DNA of 64,000 nt from Rhodanobacter sp. C05 (lineage in GTDB: Bacteria; Pseudomonadota; Gammaproteobacteria; Xanthomonadales; Rhodanobacteraceae): positions 62,001 to 126,000 of the forward strand of contig NZ_MUNQ01000012.1 in assembly GCF_002001165.1 (NCBI RefSeq). Reading direction: 5' to 3'. Position 1 is the first letter of the stretch, and every line of letters begins with the position of its first letter. The translations under genes and the position numbers were made by a program. Below are positions 30,486 to 39,278 of the stretch, piece by piece. Under the pieces are notes generated by a model. That model had not been told where the DNA came from. It was given only the letters and a program-made list of their open reading frames with translations, and searched no databases.

Positions 30486-31331
30486 TCAATCGAACAGCAA
30501 GTTGTCGATCAGCCGGGTATTGCCCAGGCGTGCCGCGATCAGGGCGATCAGGCCGTCGCGCTGGCCTTCGGCCGGCTCGGCCAGGTCCTCGGCACGGCGA
30601 ATTACCGCGTAATCGGGTACGAAACCGGCACGCATCAGGCGTGCCGCGGCAACCTGTTCAAGCGCACGCCAGGCATGGCCCTTGCCGAGCAATTCACGCA
30701 TTTTCAGCAAGGTATCGTGGATCAGCGGCGCGCGCAGGCGTTCCTCGGCAGACAGATACTGGTTGCGCGAACTCAGCGCCAGGCCATCGTCGGCACGCAA
30801 GGTCGCTGCAGCCATCACCTTCACCGGCAACGCAAGGTCACGCACCATCCGTTCGATCACCTTCAGCTGCTGGAAGTCCTTCTGACCGAACACCGCCAGG
30901 TCTGGTTGCACCAGGTTGAACAGCTTGCACACCACGGTGGCCACACCATCGAAATGCCCAGGCCGGTGCGCACCTTCCAGTGTCTCGGTGATCTGCGGCA
31001 CGCGCAGGCTGACACTGTATTCCGCACCAAACGGATAAATCGTCGCCACATCCGGCGCGAACAGCAGGTCGCAATCCTGCTCGGTCAATGCCGTCTGATC
31101 CTGCAGCAAGGTGCGTGGATAGCGCTCGAAATCCTCGTTCGGACCGAACTGGGTGGGATTGACGAACACGCTGGCGACCACCCGGTCGGTGCGTGCCCGC
31201 GCCAGCTTGATCAGCGACTGGTGGCCTGCATGCAGGTTGCCCATGGTCGGCACGAAACCCACCGTCTGGCCCTTGGAACGCCAGCCGCGAATCGCGGCGC
31301 GCAGGGCGGGTGCATCCTGGACGGTCTGCAT
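30486..31331 (-). CDS. panC: Pantothenate synthetase
   Basis: A 281-residue ATP-dependent ligase joining pantoate and beta-alanine. FVPTMGNLHAGHQSLIKLAR near 27-46 holds the HxGH nucleotide motif; VFGQKDFQQLKVIERMVRDL near 147-166 and LALSSRNQYLS near 183 (the KMSKS-like loop) complete the site. It is 19 bases downstream of panB in the same operon. Confidence 0.97.
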   Translation of the reverse strand: MQTVQDAPALRAAIRGWRSKGQTVGFVPTMGNLHAGHQSLIKLARARTDRVVASVFVNPTQFGPNEDFERYPRTLLQDQTALTEQDCDLLFAPDVATIYPFGAEYSVSLRVPQITETLEGAHRPGHFDGVATVVCKLFNLVQPDLAVFGQKDFQQLKVIERMVRDLALPVKVMAAATLRADDGLALSSRNQYLSAEERLRAPLIHDTLLKMRELLGKGHAWRALEQVAAARLMRAGFVPDYAVIRRAEDLAEPAEGQRDGLIALIAARLGNTRLIDNLLFD

Positions 31332-31349
31332 GGTGCGTTGACTCGCTGA

Positions 31350-32180
31350 TCAGTTGAAACAATGTTCAGGGGCCGGAAACGCACCGCTGCGTACGTCCTC
31401 GGCATAGGCAGCGATAGCCGCCGCCACCGAATCGCGCCCAACCAGAAAATCCTTGCTGAACTTCGGTCGCTTGCCCGGCGTGATGCCGAGCATGTCATGG
31501 ATCACCAGCACCTGCCCGTCGCAATGCGGACCGGCGCCAATGCCGATGACCGGAATATCCACCGCCGCGGTCACCCGCTCGCCAAGACTGGTCGGCACGC
31601 CTTCGAGCACCAGCAGATCCGCGCCGGCCGCCTGCACTGCCCGCGCCTCGGCCAGTACATGATCGGCGGCGGCCTGTTCGCGGCCCTGGATACGGAAGCC
31701 ACCGAACTTGTGCACCGACTGCGGCGTCAGCCCCAGATGCGCGCAGACCGGAATCGCGCGTGCGGTCAGCGCGGCAATCGCCTCAAGGATATGCGGTGCC
31801 GCACCTTCGATCTTCACCATCGCCGCACCGGCTTCGCCGACCAGCCGTGCCCCGGCTTCCAGCGCGTGGGCGACATCGCGATCGGCCATGAACGGCATGT
31901 CCGCGACCAGCAGGGTCGACGACAGCCCACGGGCCACCGCGGCGGTGTGATAGACCATGTGATCGAGCGTCACCGGCAACGTGCTGGCATGACCCTGCAC
32001 CACCATGCCGAGCGAATCGCCCACCAGCGCGATGTCGACTCCAGCTGCCTCAAGCTGCCAGGCAAAACTGGCGTCATAGGCGGTGAGCATGACAATGCGC
32101 CGCCCCTGCGCCTTCATCGCACGCAGACCGGGCACGGTCACCGGCTTGCGTTCGGGAGTACTGGCGTTTTGCACGTACAC
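31350..32180 (-). CDS. panB: 3-methyl-2-oxobutanoate hydroxymethyltransferase
   Basis: A 276-residue TIM-barrel enzyme that makes ketopantoate from ketoisovalerate and methylene-tetrahydrofolate. [20 protein letters not shown] near 51-70 carries the metal-binding Asp, and [15 protein letters not shown] near 203-217 is also conserved. The start is GTG at 32180, with AGGA seven bases upstream. It links folate metabolism (folK upstream) with pantothenate. Confidence 0.96.
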   Translation of the reverse strand: MYVQNASTPERKPVTVPGLRAMKAQGRRIVMLTAYDASFAWQLEAAGVDIALVGDSLGMVVQGHASTLPVTLDHMVYHTAAVARGLSSTLLVADMPFMADRDVAHALEAGARLVGEAGAAMVKIEGAAPHILEAIAALTARAIPVCAHLGLTPQSVHKFGGFRIQGREQAAADHVLAEARAVQAAGADLLVLEGVPTSLGERVTAAVDIPVIGIGAGPHCDGQVLVIHDMLGITPGKRPKFSKDFLVGRDSVAAAIAAYAEDVRSGAFPAPEHCFN

Positions 32181-32234
32181 GATGATTCCTGGGTGATGGC
32201 GGATGCCGATTATCCGGCGTGCCGCGAGAAACGC

Positions 32235-32714
32235 TCAAGGCAATCTTTCACAACCGGCCAGATCGAGCCGCGCCAGCTGTTCCGCCACCGTAACGCCCCC
32301 GGACAGCAGCAGCGCAGGTTCGATGTCATGCAGTGGCAGCAACACGAACGCACGTTCGGCCATGCGTGGATGCGGCAGGGTCAGTCGGGCATCGTCAAGT
32401 TGCACGCCATCGACATGCAGCAGATCCAGATCCAGCGTGCGCGGCCCGTTGCGTTCGGCACGCACACGACCGGCATGCTGCTCGATCTCCAGCAACGCAT
32501 CGAGCAACGCATGCGGCGACAACGCAGTATCCACCTTCACCGCGGCATTGACGAACGATGGTTGCTCCAGCAATCCCCAGGGCGGCGTGCTGTACAACGA
32601 CGAACATTGCAGCAGGCGCGTATCCGGCAGGCTCGCCAGTGCAGTCATCGCATCCAGCAACTGCTGCTGCGGATCACCCAGATTGCTGCCCAGCGCGATA
32701 TAGGCCAGCGTCAC
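32235..32714 (-). CDS. folK: 6-hydroxymethyl-7,8-dihydropterin pyrophosphokinase
   Basis: A 159-residue HPPK of folate synthesis. ALGSNLGDPQQQLLDAM near 7-23, LYSTPPWGLLEQPSFVNAAV near 41-60 and the GPRTLDLDLLHVDG loop near 91-104 with catalytic Asp pair are all present. It begins with GTG at 32714, overlapping the pcnB stop by four bases (GTGA). Confidence 0.96.
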   Translation of the reverse strand: MTLAYIALGSNLGDPQQQLLDAMTALASLPDTRLLQCSSLYSTPPWGLLEQPSFVNAAVKVDTALSPHALLDALLEIEQHAGRVRAERNGPRTLDLDLLHVDGVQLDDARLTLPHPRMAERAFVLLPLHDIEPALLLSGGVTVAEQLARLDLAGCERLP

Positions 32715-34069
32715 GCGGAACCCGGTTTTTCGCCGGAGCGCCGGCGCCGCCGGCGCGGACGTGACGCCTTGCTGACCACCGGGACAGGCATGCTGTCACT
32801 GGCACTGCTGCCGCCACCTGCCGGCAACGCCGCCGACAGTACGTCCGGCGGCAACTGCTGCGCATGCGCCCACCACTGGCCCAGTTCGCGCATAGCCGGC
32901 GATTCATCCGCACGCAGCAACAGAAAGTCGAATGCCGCACGAAAGCGCGGGTGCGTCATCAGGCGGAACACACGCTTGCGCTGCACCTGCTCGAAGCGCG
33001 GCTGCAACGACCAGATCTCTTCCATCGTGAAGGTGAACCGGCGTGGGATCGCCACCCGCTGGCACTGTTCGCCGACCACCTGCGCAGCTGCGCGTGCCCA
33101 GGCTTCATTGCTGTCCTGACCACGTGCGATCGCCTGATGTGCCACATCGCGCACTTCGCCCCACAGCAATACCGCAAACAGGAACGCCGGCGTGACCGAC
33201 TTGCCTTCGGCCACCCGGCTGTCGGTATTGGCCAGCCCGTGCTCGACGAGCGAGCGCAACGCCTCGTCACCACGCTTGAGCGCCCGCGCAGTCACCGGAA
33301 ACAGGGACTTCAGCAGACCACACTGTTCCAGCATGCGGAAACTCTTCAGTCCGTTGCCGCTGAGGAACATCTTCAGCGATTCGTCGAACAGTCGCGCCGG
33401 CGCGGCCTCGGCCAGCAACGGCCCGAGACTCTCGAACGGCGCCATGGCAGCCGTGTCGATGCGCATGTCGAGCTTGGCCGCCAGTCGCGCAGCGCGCAGC
33501 ATGCGCACCGGATCCTCGCGATAGCGGATGACCGGATCACCGATCAGCCGCAACACGCGATCATCCAGATCCTGCATGCCGCCGACGTAGTCACGCACCG
33601 AGAAATCGCTGATGTCGTAATACAGCGCGTTGGCGCGGAAATCGCGGCGTATCGCGTCCTCCTCGATCGTGCCCCAGATGTTGTCGCGCACGATGCGGCC
33701 ATCGACGATGTGGCGATCACCTTCGCCGCCTTCTTCGCCGAGCCCCCGGAACGTCGCCACCTCGATGATCTCCGGACCGAACACCACATGGGCCAGGCGG
33801 AAGCGACGACCAATCAGGCGGCAGTTGCGGAACAGCCGTTTCACGTCGTCCGGCGTCGCGTCGGTAGCGACATCGAAATCCTTCGGCTGCAAGCCCAGCA
33901 GCAGGTCCCGCACGGCACCACCGACCAGATAGGCGGCATAGCCGGCCTCGTTCAGGCGATACAGCACTCGCAAGGCCGCCTTGCTGATGTTCTTGCGGGA
34001 AATGGAGTGCTGATCGCGCGGAATGATCCGCAGCGCTGGCTTGGTGTCAGTCCCTGATTCGAGGTTCAA
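32711..34069 (-). CDS. pcnB: Poly(A) polymerase I
   Basis: About 452 residues from a TTG start at 34069, preceded by AAGGA. The nucleotidyltransferase core has AYLVGGAVRDLLLGLQPKDF near 46-65 with catalytic Asp-x-Asp following, the RRDFRANALYYDI segment near 130 and the RYREDPVRMLRAARLAAKLD helix near 175. A Lys/Arg-rich C-terminal tail (KASRPRRRRRRSGEK) binds RNA. It adds 3' poly(A) tails that direct RNA to decay. An ATG at 34156 would extend it by 29 residues lacking conservation and run toward the tRNA promoter. It leads the pcnB-folK-panBCD operon. Confidence 0.92.
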   Translation of the reverse strand: MNLESGTDTKPALRIIPRDQHSISRKNISKAALRVLYRLNEAGYAAYLVGGAVRDLLLGLQPKDFDVATDATPDDVKRLFRNCRLIGRRFRLAHVVFGPEIIEVATFRGLGEEGGEGDRHIVDGRIVRDNIWGTIEEDAIRRDFRANALYYDISDFSVRDYVGGMQDLDDRVLRLIGDPVIRYREDPVRMLRAARLAAKLDMRIDTAAMAPFESLGPLLAEAAPARLFDESLKMFLSGNGLKSFRMLEQCGLLKSLFPVTARALKRGDEALRSLVEHGLANTDSRVAEGKSVTPAFLFAVLLWGEVRDVAHQAIARGQDSNEAWARAAAQVVGEQCQRVAIPRRFTFTMEEIWSLQPRFEQVQRKRVFRLMTHPRFRAAFDFLLLRADESPAMRELGQWWAHAQQLPPDVLSAALPAGGGSSASDSMPVPVVSKASRPRRRRRRSGEKPGSA

Positions 34070-34181
34070 GCAGTCAGAATCCTTGTGCGGTGAGTACGCT
34101 CTGGTGTTCAACGAATCGCACCGCCGATACCGCGCACGAGCAGAGCGTATGCGCATGGTGCCGGCTGATACGCGTCAAGCA

Positions 34182-34209
34182 TTGCCGGACGAAACAATTC
34201 CGTTATACT
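34182..34209 (+). promoter_or_regulatory. Promoter of tRNA-Glu
   Basis: TTGCCG (34182-34187) and TATACT (34204-34209) are separated by 16 bases and followed by a GC-rich GCGCGCC discriminator, typical of stringently controlled stable-RNA promoters. Transcription would begin near 34217, about 13 bases before the tRNA. Confidence 0.75.
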
Positions 34210-34229
34210 AGCGCGCCTCGCAGGATAAC

Positions 34230-34305
34230 GCTCCCTTCGTCTAGTGGCCCAGGACACTGCCCTCTCAAGGCGGGAACACGAGTTCGAGTCTCGTAGGGAG
34301 CACCA
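34230..34305 (+). tRNA. tRNA-Glu (anticodon CTC)
   Basis: A 76-base cloverleaf. The acceptor GCTCCCT pairs with AGGGAGC, the discriminator is A and CCA is encoded. The D arm is close to other tRNA-Glu (GTCTAGTGGCCCAGGAC). The anticodon loop CTCTCAA gives anticodon CTC for GAG codons. The T arm is CGAGTTCGAGTCTCG. A CTC isoacceptor is common in high-GC genomes alongside the TTC form. Confidence 0.95.
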
Positions 34306-34455
34306 CTACCTGTGCAATCATCCATGATTGCCGTTGCCTGGAAGAGTCTCTACAACCTGCGGCTCTTGGCCACTGGCTGGATTAGAAGCGGCCATCCATG
34401 GCCGCACTCTTCACAAGAGCCTTCCGACCGCCACCCATACAGTTGAATTGCCTCC

Positions 34456-34779
34456 ATGACTTTCGTCGTCATCGACAACTGCATCAAGTGCAAATACACC
34501 GATTGCGTTGAGGTCTGCCCGGTCGATGCCTTCCATGAAGGCCCCAATTTCCTCGTGATCGATCCGGACGAGTGCATCGACTGCACCTTGTGCGAGCCGG
34601 AGTGCCCGATCAACGCGATCTATCCGGAAGACGATGTCCCCGCCGGCCAGGAAGCCTTCGTGGCGCTCAACGCCGAGCTGGCCAAGGACTGGCCGGTGAT
34701 TACCGAGCGCAAGGACAGCCCGGCCGACGCCAAGGACTGGGAAGGCAAGCCGGACAAGCTCAAGTTGCTGCAGCGCTGA
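34456..34779 (+). CDS. fdxA: 7Fe ferredoxin (FdxA)
   Basis: A 107-residue electron carrier. [18 protein letters not shown] (9-26) and [16 protein letters not shown] (39-54) provide the ligands for one [3Fe-4S] and one [4Fe-4S] cluster, as in Azotobacter/Pseudomonas ferredoxin I; the C-terminal extension is also typical. Monocistronic, ended by a strong bidirectional terminator. A tRNA gene lies 150 bases upstream. Confidence 0.96.
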   Translation: MTFVVIDNCIKCKYTDCVEVCPVDAFHEGPNFLVIDPDECIDCTLCEPECPINAIYPEDDVPAGQEAFVALNAELAKDWPVITERKDSPADAKDWEGKPDKLKLLQR

Positions 34780-34792
34780 ATCTCCACCATCC

Positions 34793-34832
34793 ATAAACGG
34801 AAACGCCGCCCTCGAGGCGGCGTTTCCGTTTA
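34793..34832. terminator. Bidirectional terminator between fdxA and the BamC-like gene
   Basis: A long perfect palindrome (about 18 base pairs around a CTCG loop) flanked by A-rich and T-rich arms serves two convergent genes. Confidence 0.88.
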
Positions 34833-34844
34833 TGTTGCTGGCGA

Positions 34845-35435
34845 TCAGCCGCCCAGATGCGACTTCAACGTGTCGATCACCTTGGCTACTGCGCCGACAT
34901 TGCCCTGCGCACGGATTTCGCTGGCGTTCGTGCCGCTGCCGCCGATGCTTACCTGCACCTGGTATGAGGAGCCCGACGTACCACTGGAATCGCTCTTGTC
35001 GTGACTGAACATGCGGTGGAAAAAGCCTTTCTTCTTCGGCTGCTGTGCAATCGAGCTCGGAACGCTAAGGGTGTAACCATGGGCAGTATCGTCATGACTG
35101 ACCACCTGACCCAGGCTGCCGCCCTGCAACACATCCCCCACTTTGCGGTACGTGTTGTCGACGCTGTCGGCCACCACGAAACCGTCGGTGATCTGGCCGC
35201 CGGCTTCATTGACGCGTGCAACTGCGCCGTTTGAGGTCGGCTGGTTCGCGCCAGGTGCCGGGATCACCAAGGCATCGCTGGTCGAAGGCCGATCCAGGGT
35301 GGGCGGGATCTCCAGCGGCGACTCCTGCTGGGCGGTGTCCCACGCCTTGTGCGTGCGGAACATGCCGCAGCCAGAAAGCAGCAGGCCGCTGAGGGCCACA
35401 GCCGACAAGGCCACGAGGAGGGAGGTTTTCTTCAT
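34845..35435 (-). CDS. BamC-position outer-membrane lipoprotein
   Basis: A 196-residue lipoprotein with lipobox LSGCG (Cys23) after MKKTSLLVALSAVALSG. An N-terminal IPPTLDRPST segment resembles the unstructured BamC N-terminus (which binds BamD), and a helix-grip-like segment follows (NTYRKVGDVLQGG). It lies directly after dapA, the position of bamC (nlpB) in many Gammaproteobacteria. It is much shorter than E. coli BamC (344 residues) and appears to keep only one of the two C-terminal domains. Assignment as BamC is by position and partial resemblance. Confidence 0.75.
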   Translation of the reverse strand: MKKTSLLVALSAVALSGLLLSGCGMFRTHKAWDTAQQESPLEIPPTLDRPSTSDALVIPAPGANQPTSNGAVARVNEAGGQITDGFVVADSVDNTYRKVGDVLQGGSLGQVVSHDDTAHGYTLSVPSSIAQQPKKKGFFHRMFSHDKSDSSGTSGSSYQVQVSIGGSGTNASEIRAQGNVGAVAKVIDTLKSHLGG

Positions 35436-35469
35436 GTAATGGGATTCCGTGAGTAAGTCAGGCAACCGT

Positions 35470-36366
35470 TCAACCGGCCGCAGTCGCCAAGGATGCCAGA
35501 CTGGACAGCGCTTGGTGCAATCGGGCGCGATCCGGACCGTCGTTCAGTTCAACCAGGGGCAATCTCGGCAACGCCAATCCCAGCCCCAGCAATGGCAGAC
35601 CAGCCTTGACCGCGATCGGGTTCGGCGCACAGTTGAGCGCCTGTACCAGTGGCTCAAGTGTCGCATGACACCGCGCCGTGGCGGCAGGGTCGCCACCCAC
35701 GGCTGCATCGCACAAGGCTCGAAAAGCCTGCGGTACCAGATTGGCCACCACCGAGATCGTACCAGCCGCGCCCGCCAGCATGGCTTCGCCGGCACTCCCG
35801 TCGTCACCGGACAGATAGACGAAATCCGCGCGAACAAGTTCCGCCAGCGCCGAAATCCGTTCGCGATCACCGCGCGCTTCCTTGATGCCGACGATCGCCG
35901 GGTGCTCGCGCAGCCGGGCGACGGTCTCCGGCAGCAGGTCGCAACCGGTGCGGCTGGGCACGTTGTAAAGCAGGACCGGCAAGCCACCGTGCTCGGCCAC
36001 TTCGAGGAAATGCAGGCGCAGGCCTTCCTGGGTCGGGCGCACGTAATAAGGTGTCACTACCAGCGCCGCATCGGCCCCCAGCACTCTGGCACGACGGGTC
36101 AAGGCAACGGTCTTGGCAGTACCCGCTTCGCCGGTACCGGCGATCACGGGTACGCGTCCGGCTACGCGCTCGACCGCAAACGCCAGCAGCCGGTCGAACT
36201 CGTCATGTTCCAGCATGTGTGCTTCGCCGGTGGAGCCGGCTACCACCAGCGCCTGCGTGCCGCCAGCAAGCTGATGGTCGAGCAACCGGCCAAACGCCGG
36301 CAGGTCGAGGGCACCGTCGGCCGCGAACGGGGTCACCAGCGCGCAGATGCTTCCGCGAATGTTCAA
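35470..36366 (-). CDS. dapA: 4-hydroxy-tetrahydrodipicolinate synthase
   Basis: A 298-residue TIM-barrel aldolase of lysine and diaminopimelate synthesis. Schiff-base Lys162 (VGIKEARGD), Tyr134 in YNVPSRTG and the GSTGEA loop near 44-49 match DapA positions. It condenses pyruvate with aspartate semialdehyde. The lipoprotein gene downstream starts 34 bases later. Confidence 0.96.
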   Translation of the reverse strand: MNIRGSICALVTPFAADGALDLPAFGRLLDHQLAGGTQALVVAGSTGEAHMLEHDEFDRLLAFAVERVAGRVPVIAGTGEAGTAKTVALTRRARVLGADAALVVTPYYVRPTQEGLRLHFLEVAEHGGLPVLLYNVPSRTGCDLLPETVARLREHPAIVGIKEARGDRERISALAELVRADFVYLSGDDGSAGEAMLAGAAGTISVVANLVPQAFRALCDAAVGGDPAATARCHATLEPLVQALNCAPNPIAVKAGLPLLGLGLALPRLPLVELNDGPDRARLHQALSSLASLATAAG

Positions 36367-36470
36367 GACTCGATTCCGCTCCAGATCAAGCCGTACATGT
36401 TACTTGCCGCCTCGCAAGACGGGCAAGTAAGCCCGATCGGAGTAATCTCGGCGTTTCCGCATCATGCGGC

Positions 36471-37067
36471 ATGCCGCCACAGGTAGAACCTTTGAAACCC
36501 ACTTCCGTCCCTTCTGCCCCGACTGCGCGCGCAGGCAATGACAACCAGCTGCTGATCCAGGCGCTCACACCAGCAAGCAAATCGCCGCTGCTGGCACTGG
36601 CCAAGCGCATCGCCGACGCCGGCTGCAACCTGTCCGAGTCACGCGTGTCGACGATCGGTACGGAAATCTCGCTGATGCTGCTGGCCAGCGGCGCATGGGA
36701 TGCGCTGGCCAAGCTGGAAACTGCCCTGACCAAGCTGGCCCGTGACGAAAGCCTGCGACTGGTGCACTACCGCACCGGCCCGCGCGAGAACAGCTCGCAC
36801 CTGCTGCCATACCTGGTGGAAGTGGTGGCGGCCGACCGGCCCGGCATCGTGGCGCGTATCGTGGAATTCTTCACCCAGCACGGTATCAGTGTGGAGCAGC
36901 TCAATTCCACCCGCTATCAGGCGATGCAGACCGGGGCGGAGATGTTCCAGGCCCAGTTCACCATCGGCATCCCGGCGGAGATCCACATTGCCGCGTTGCG
37001 CGACGATTTCCTCGAGCTGTGCGACGGCCTGAATCTCGACGCCATCATGGATCCGGTGAAGTTCTGA
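36471..37067 (+). CDS. gcvR: GcvR-like ACT-domain regulator
   Basis: A 198-residue protein with two ACT domains: about 22-95 (LLIQALTPASKSPLLALAKR) and about 108-185 (YLVEVVAADRPGIVARIVEF). In E. coli GcvR binds GcvA and represses the glycine cleavage operon when glycine is low. No helix-turn-helix is present, consistent with a co-repressor. The start is ATG at 36471 or TTG at 36492. It is divergent from dapA and followed by bcp, an order also seen in other Gammaproteobacteria (dapA-gcvR-bcp). Confidence 0.85.
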   Translation: MPPQVEPLKPTSVPSAPTARAGNDNQLLIQALTPASKSPLLALAKRIADAGCNLSESRVSTIGTEISLMLLASGAWDALAKLETALTKLARDESLRLVHYRTGPRENSSHLLPYLVEVVAADRPGIVARIVEFFTQHGISVEQLNSTRYQAMQTGAEMFQAQFTIGIPAEIHIAALRDDFLELCDGLNLDAIMDPVKF

Positions 37068-37289
37068 GGATCGCGCGATCCGGGGCATCTGACAAGGACT
37101 GTTATCGGCGGGTACGCACGCGCTAGTCTTGCTCCCGGGACTACCGAGGAACCTTGCATTGCCGTCAGTGTGCCGATCCAATCCGATCGCTTTCTGCGCA
37201 CCGCCCGCAGTGTTCATCGTCAGCCGGTTCCCATACCTCCCACTTCACATGCATGCGCAGCCGCTCTGCACGGCCGCGCAGGAGTAGTC

Positions 37290-37751
37290 ATGCCCGAAAT
37301 CGGCAAAAGGGTCCCCACACTCAACGGTGTCACCGGCGATGGCAGCGAGTTGAAGCTGGCCAGCCTGAAGGGACAATGGGTCGTGGTGTATTTCTATCCC
37401 AAGGACAGCACGCCAGGCTGTACCAATGAGGCGAAGGATTTTCGCGACCTTTATCCGAAATTCCACGAGCGCCATGCGCAAGTCATCGGCGTGTCACGCG
37501 ATTCCGTAAAATCGCACGCTAGTTTTGCCGCGAAGCAGGAGCTGCCGTTCCCGCTGGTTTCCGATTCCGAAGAGACATGGTGCCAAGCATTCGATGTGAT
37601 CCACGAAAAGGTGCTGTACGGAAAACGTCATCTGGGCATCGTGCGCAGCACCTTCCTGATCGACCCACTGGGGAAACTGGTCCACGAATGGCGCGGAGTG
37701 AAAGTGCCAGGCCACGCCCAAGACGTGCTCGACACCATCCCTGCCCAGTGA
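37290..37751 (+). CDS. bcp: Peroxiredoxin BCP/PrxQ
   Basis: A 153-residue thiol peroxidase that reduces hydroperoxides using thioredoxin. The peroxidatic Cys44 is in YPKDSTPGCTNEA. The residue five positions later is not Cys as in E. coli Bcp; instead Cys98 (SEETWCQAFDV) is placed as the resolving Cys of the Xanthomonas PrxQ subgroup. GGAG eight bases upstream of the ATG supports the start. Confidence 0.94.
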   Translation: MPEIGKRVPTLNGVTGDGSELKLASLKGQWVVVYFYPKDSTPGCTNEAKDFRDLYPKFHERHAQVIGVSRDSVKSHASFAAKQELPFPLVSDSEETWCQAFDVIHEKVLYGKRHLGIVRSTFLIDPLGKLVHEWRGVKVPGHAQDVLDTIPAQ

Positions 37752-37884
37752 CCGCCAAGCCATTCATGGCCTTCACCCGCATGGCGTGCCGGCAATCGGC
37801 CGGCGCTTCATGCCGTCATCACGCTCCCGCGATGCGTCGTGCATCGCGGCTCTTTCATCTCCCCACCAGCGAGGACACTTCCGC

Positions 37885-39267
37885 ATGACCGGAAGCAAGC
37901 GCATCTACGCTCTCGACACCAACGTCCTGCTGCATGACCCGACCTCGCTGTTCCGCTTCGAGGAACACGACGTCTTCATCCCGATGACCGTGCTGGAGGA
38001 GCTGGACGAAAAAAAGAAAGGCGCTTCGGAAGTCTCGCGCAACGGCCGCCAGGTCAGCCGATTCCTCAACGAGCTGATCGAGCTGGGCAAGCAGCACGAC
38101 CTGGGCGAAGGGCTGGAACTGAGCAACCCGCAGGGCATCAAGCTCAAGCGTGGCGGTTCGGTCGGCCGGCTTTACTTCCAGCACCGCACCAGCAGCAATG
38201 GCCACACCAAGGCCGACAACCAGATCCTGTCGGCGGTGATCGAACTGCGTGACCAGAATCCCGATCGCGCAGTGATCCTGGTCACCAAGGACATCAACCT
38301 GCGGATCAAGGCGAGCATCAACGGCATCGTCGCCGAGGATTACGAGAACGATCGTGCGCTCGATGATTTCTCCCTGCTCTACACCGGTTCGGCCGAACTG
38401 ACCGAGGACTTCTGGGACCGTCATCCGGAAGTGCAGTCATGGACAGAGCGTGGGCGCACGTTCTACAAGGTGAATCGTCACGAGGAGGAAAACTGGCATC
38501 CCAACGAATGCCTGTTCCTGCCCGGCGAAAACAGCGTCGAGTTGCGCGTGCTGCATATCGACGACACCAGCGCCACGCTGGTGCTGCTGGACGACCATTC
38601 ACACGCCAACCATCACGTCTGGGGCATCGGTGCACGCAACCGCGAGCAGAACTTCGCGCTCAACGCACTGATGGATCCGGACGTCGATTTCGTCACCCTG
38701 CTCGGCAACGCCGGCACCGGCAAGACCCTGCTGGCGCTGGCGGCCGGCCTGGCGCAGGTGATGGACCAGCAGCGTTACCGCGAGATCATCATGACTCGCG
38801 CCACCGTTTCGGTGGGCGAGGACATCGGCTTCCTGCCCGGCACCGAGGAGGAGAAGATGACGCCGTGGATGGGTGCATTGACCGATAACCTCGAAGTACT
38901 CGCGAACCCCGAGGATGGTGGCAGCTGGGGCCGCCAGGCCACCAACGACCTGCTCGCCTCGCGCATCAAGATCCGTTCGCTCAACTTCATGCGAGGGCGC
39001 ACCTTCCTGTCGCGCTATCTGATCATCGACGAGGCGCAGAACCTCACCCCGAAGCAGATGAAGACCCTGATCACCCGTGCCGGCCCCGGCACCAAGATCG
39101 TCTGCCTCGGCAATGTCGAACAGATCGACACGCCCTACCTCACCGAAACCACCTCCGGCCTCACCTATGCGGTGGACCGCTTCAAGCAGTGGGAGCATTC
39201 GGCGCATATCACGCTGCGCCGCGGTGAACGCTCGCGACTGGCGGACTTTGCGGCGGAGTCGCTCTAA
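37885..39267 (+). CDS. PhoH-family protein with N-terminal PIN domain
   Basis: A 460-residue PIN-PhoH fusion. The PIN domain (about 5-140) begins IYALDTNVLLHDP and carries conserved acidic residues (VTKDINLRIK near 133). The PhoH ATPase/helicase domain starts near 245, with Walker A LGNAGTGKTLLALAAG near 273, Walker B YLIIDEAQNLTPKQM near 375 and the CLGNVEQIDTPYL segment near 407. It is thought to be an RNA helicase with ribonuclease, related to toxin-antitoxin PIN proteins. It is eleven bases from thiD. Confidence 0.92.
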   Translation: MTGSKRIYALDTNVLLHDPTSLFRFEEHDVFIPMTVLEELDEKKKGASEVSRNGRQVSRFLNELIELGKQHDLGEGLELSNPQGIKLKRGGSVGRLYFQHRTSSNGHTKADNQILSAVIELRDQNPDRAVILVTKDINLRIKASINGIVAEDYENDRALDDFSLLYTGSAELTEDFWDRHPEVQSWTERGRTFYKVNRHEEENWHPNECLFLPGENSVELRVLHIDDTSATLVLLDDHSHANHHVWGIGARNREQNFALNALMDPDVDFVTLLGNAGTGKTLLALAAGLAQVMDQQRYREIIMTRATVSVGEDIGFLPGTEEEKMTPWMGALTDNLEVLANPEDGGSWGRQATNDLLASRIKIRSLNFMRGRTFLSRYLIIDEAQNLTPKQMKTLITRAGPGTKIVCLGNVEQIDTPYLTETTSGLTYAVDRFKQWEHSAHITLRRGERSRLADFAAESL

Positions 39268-39278
39268 GTTCACCTCCG

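Noticed and set aside
34306-34455. Integration scar downstream of the tRNA-Glu gene
   Set aside because: The 150 bases contain only a small hairpin (near 34388-34405) and no repeat of the tRNA 3' end within the window.
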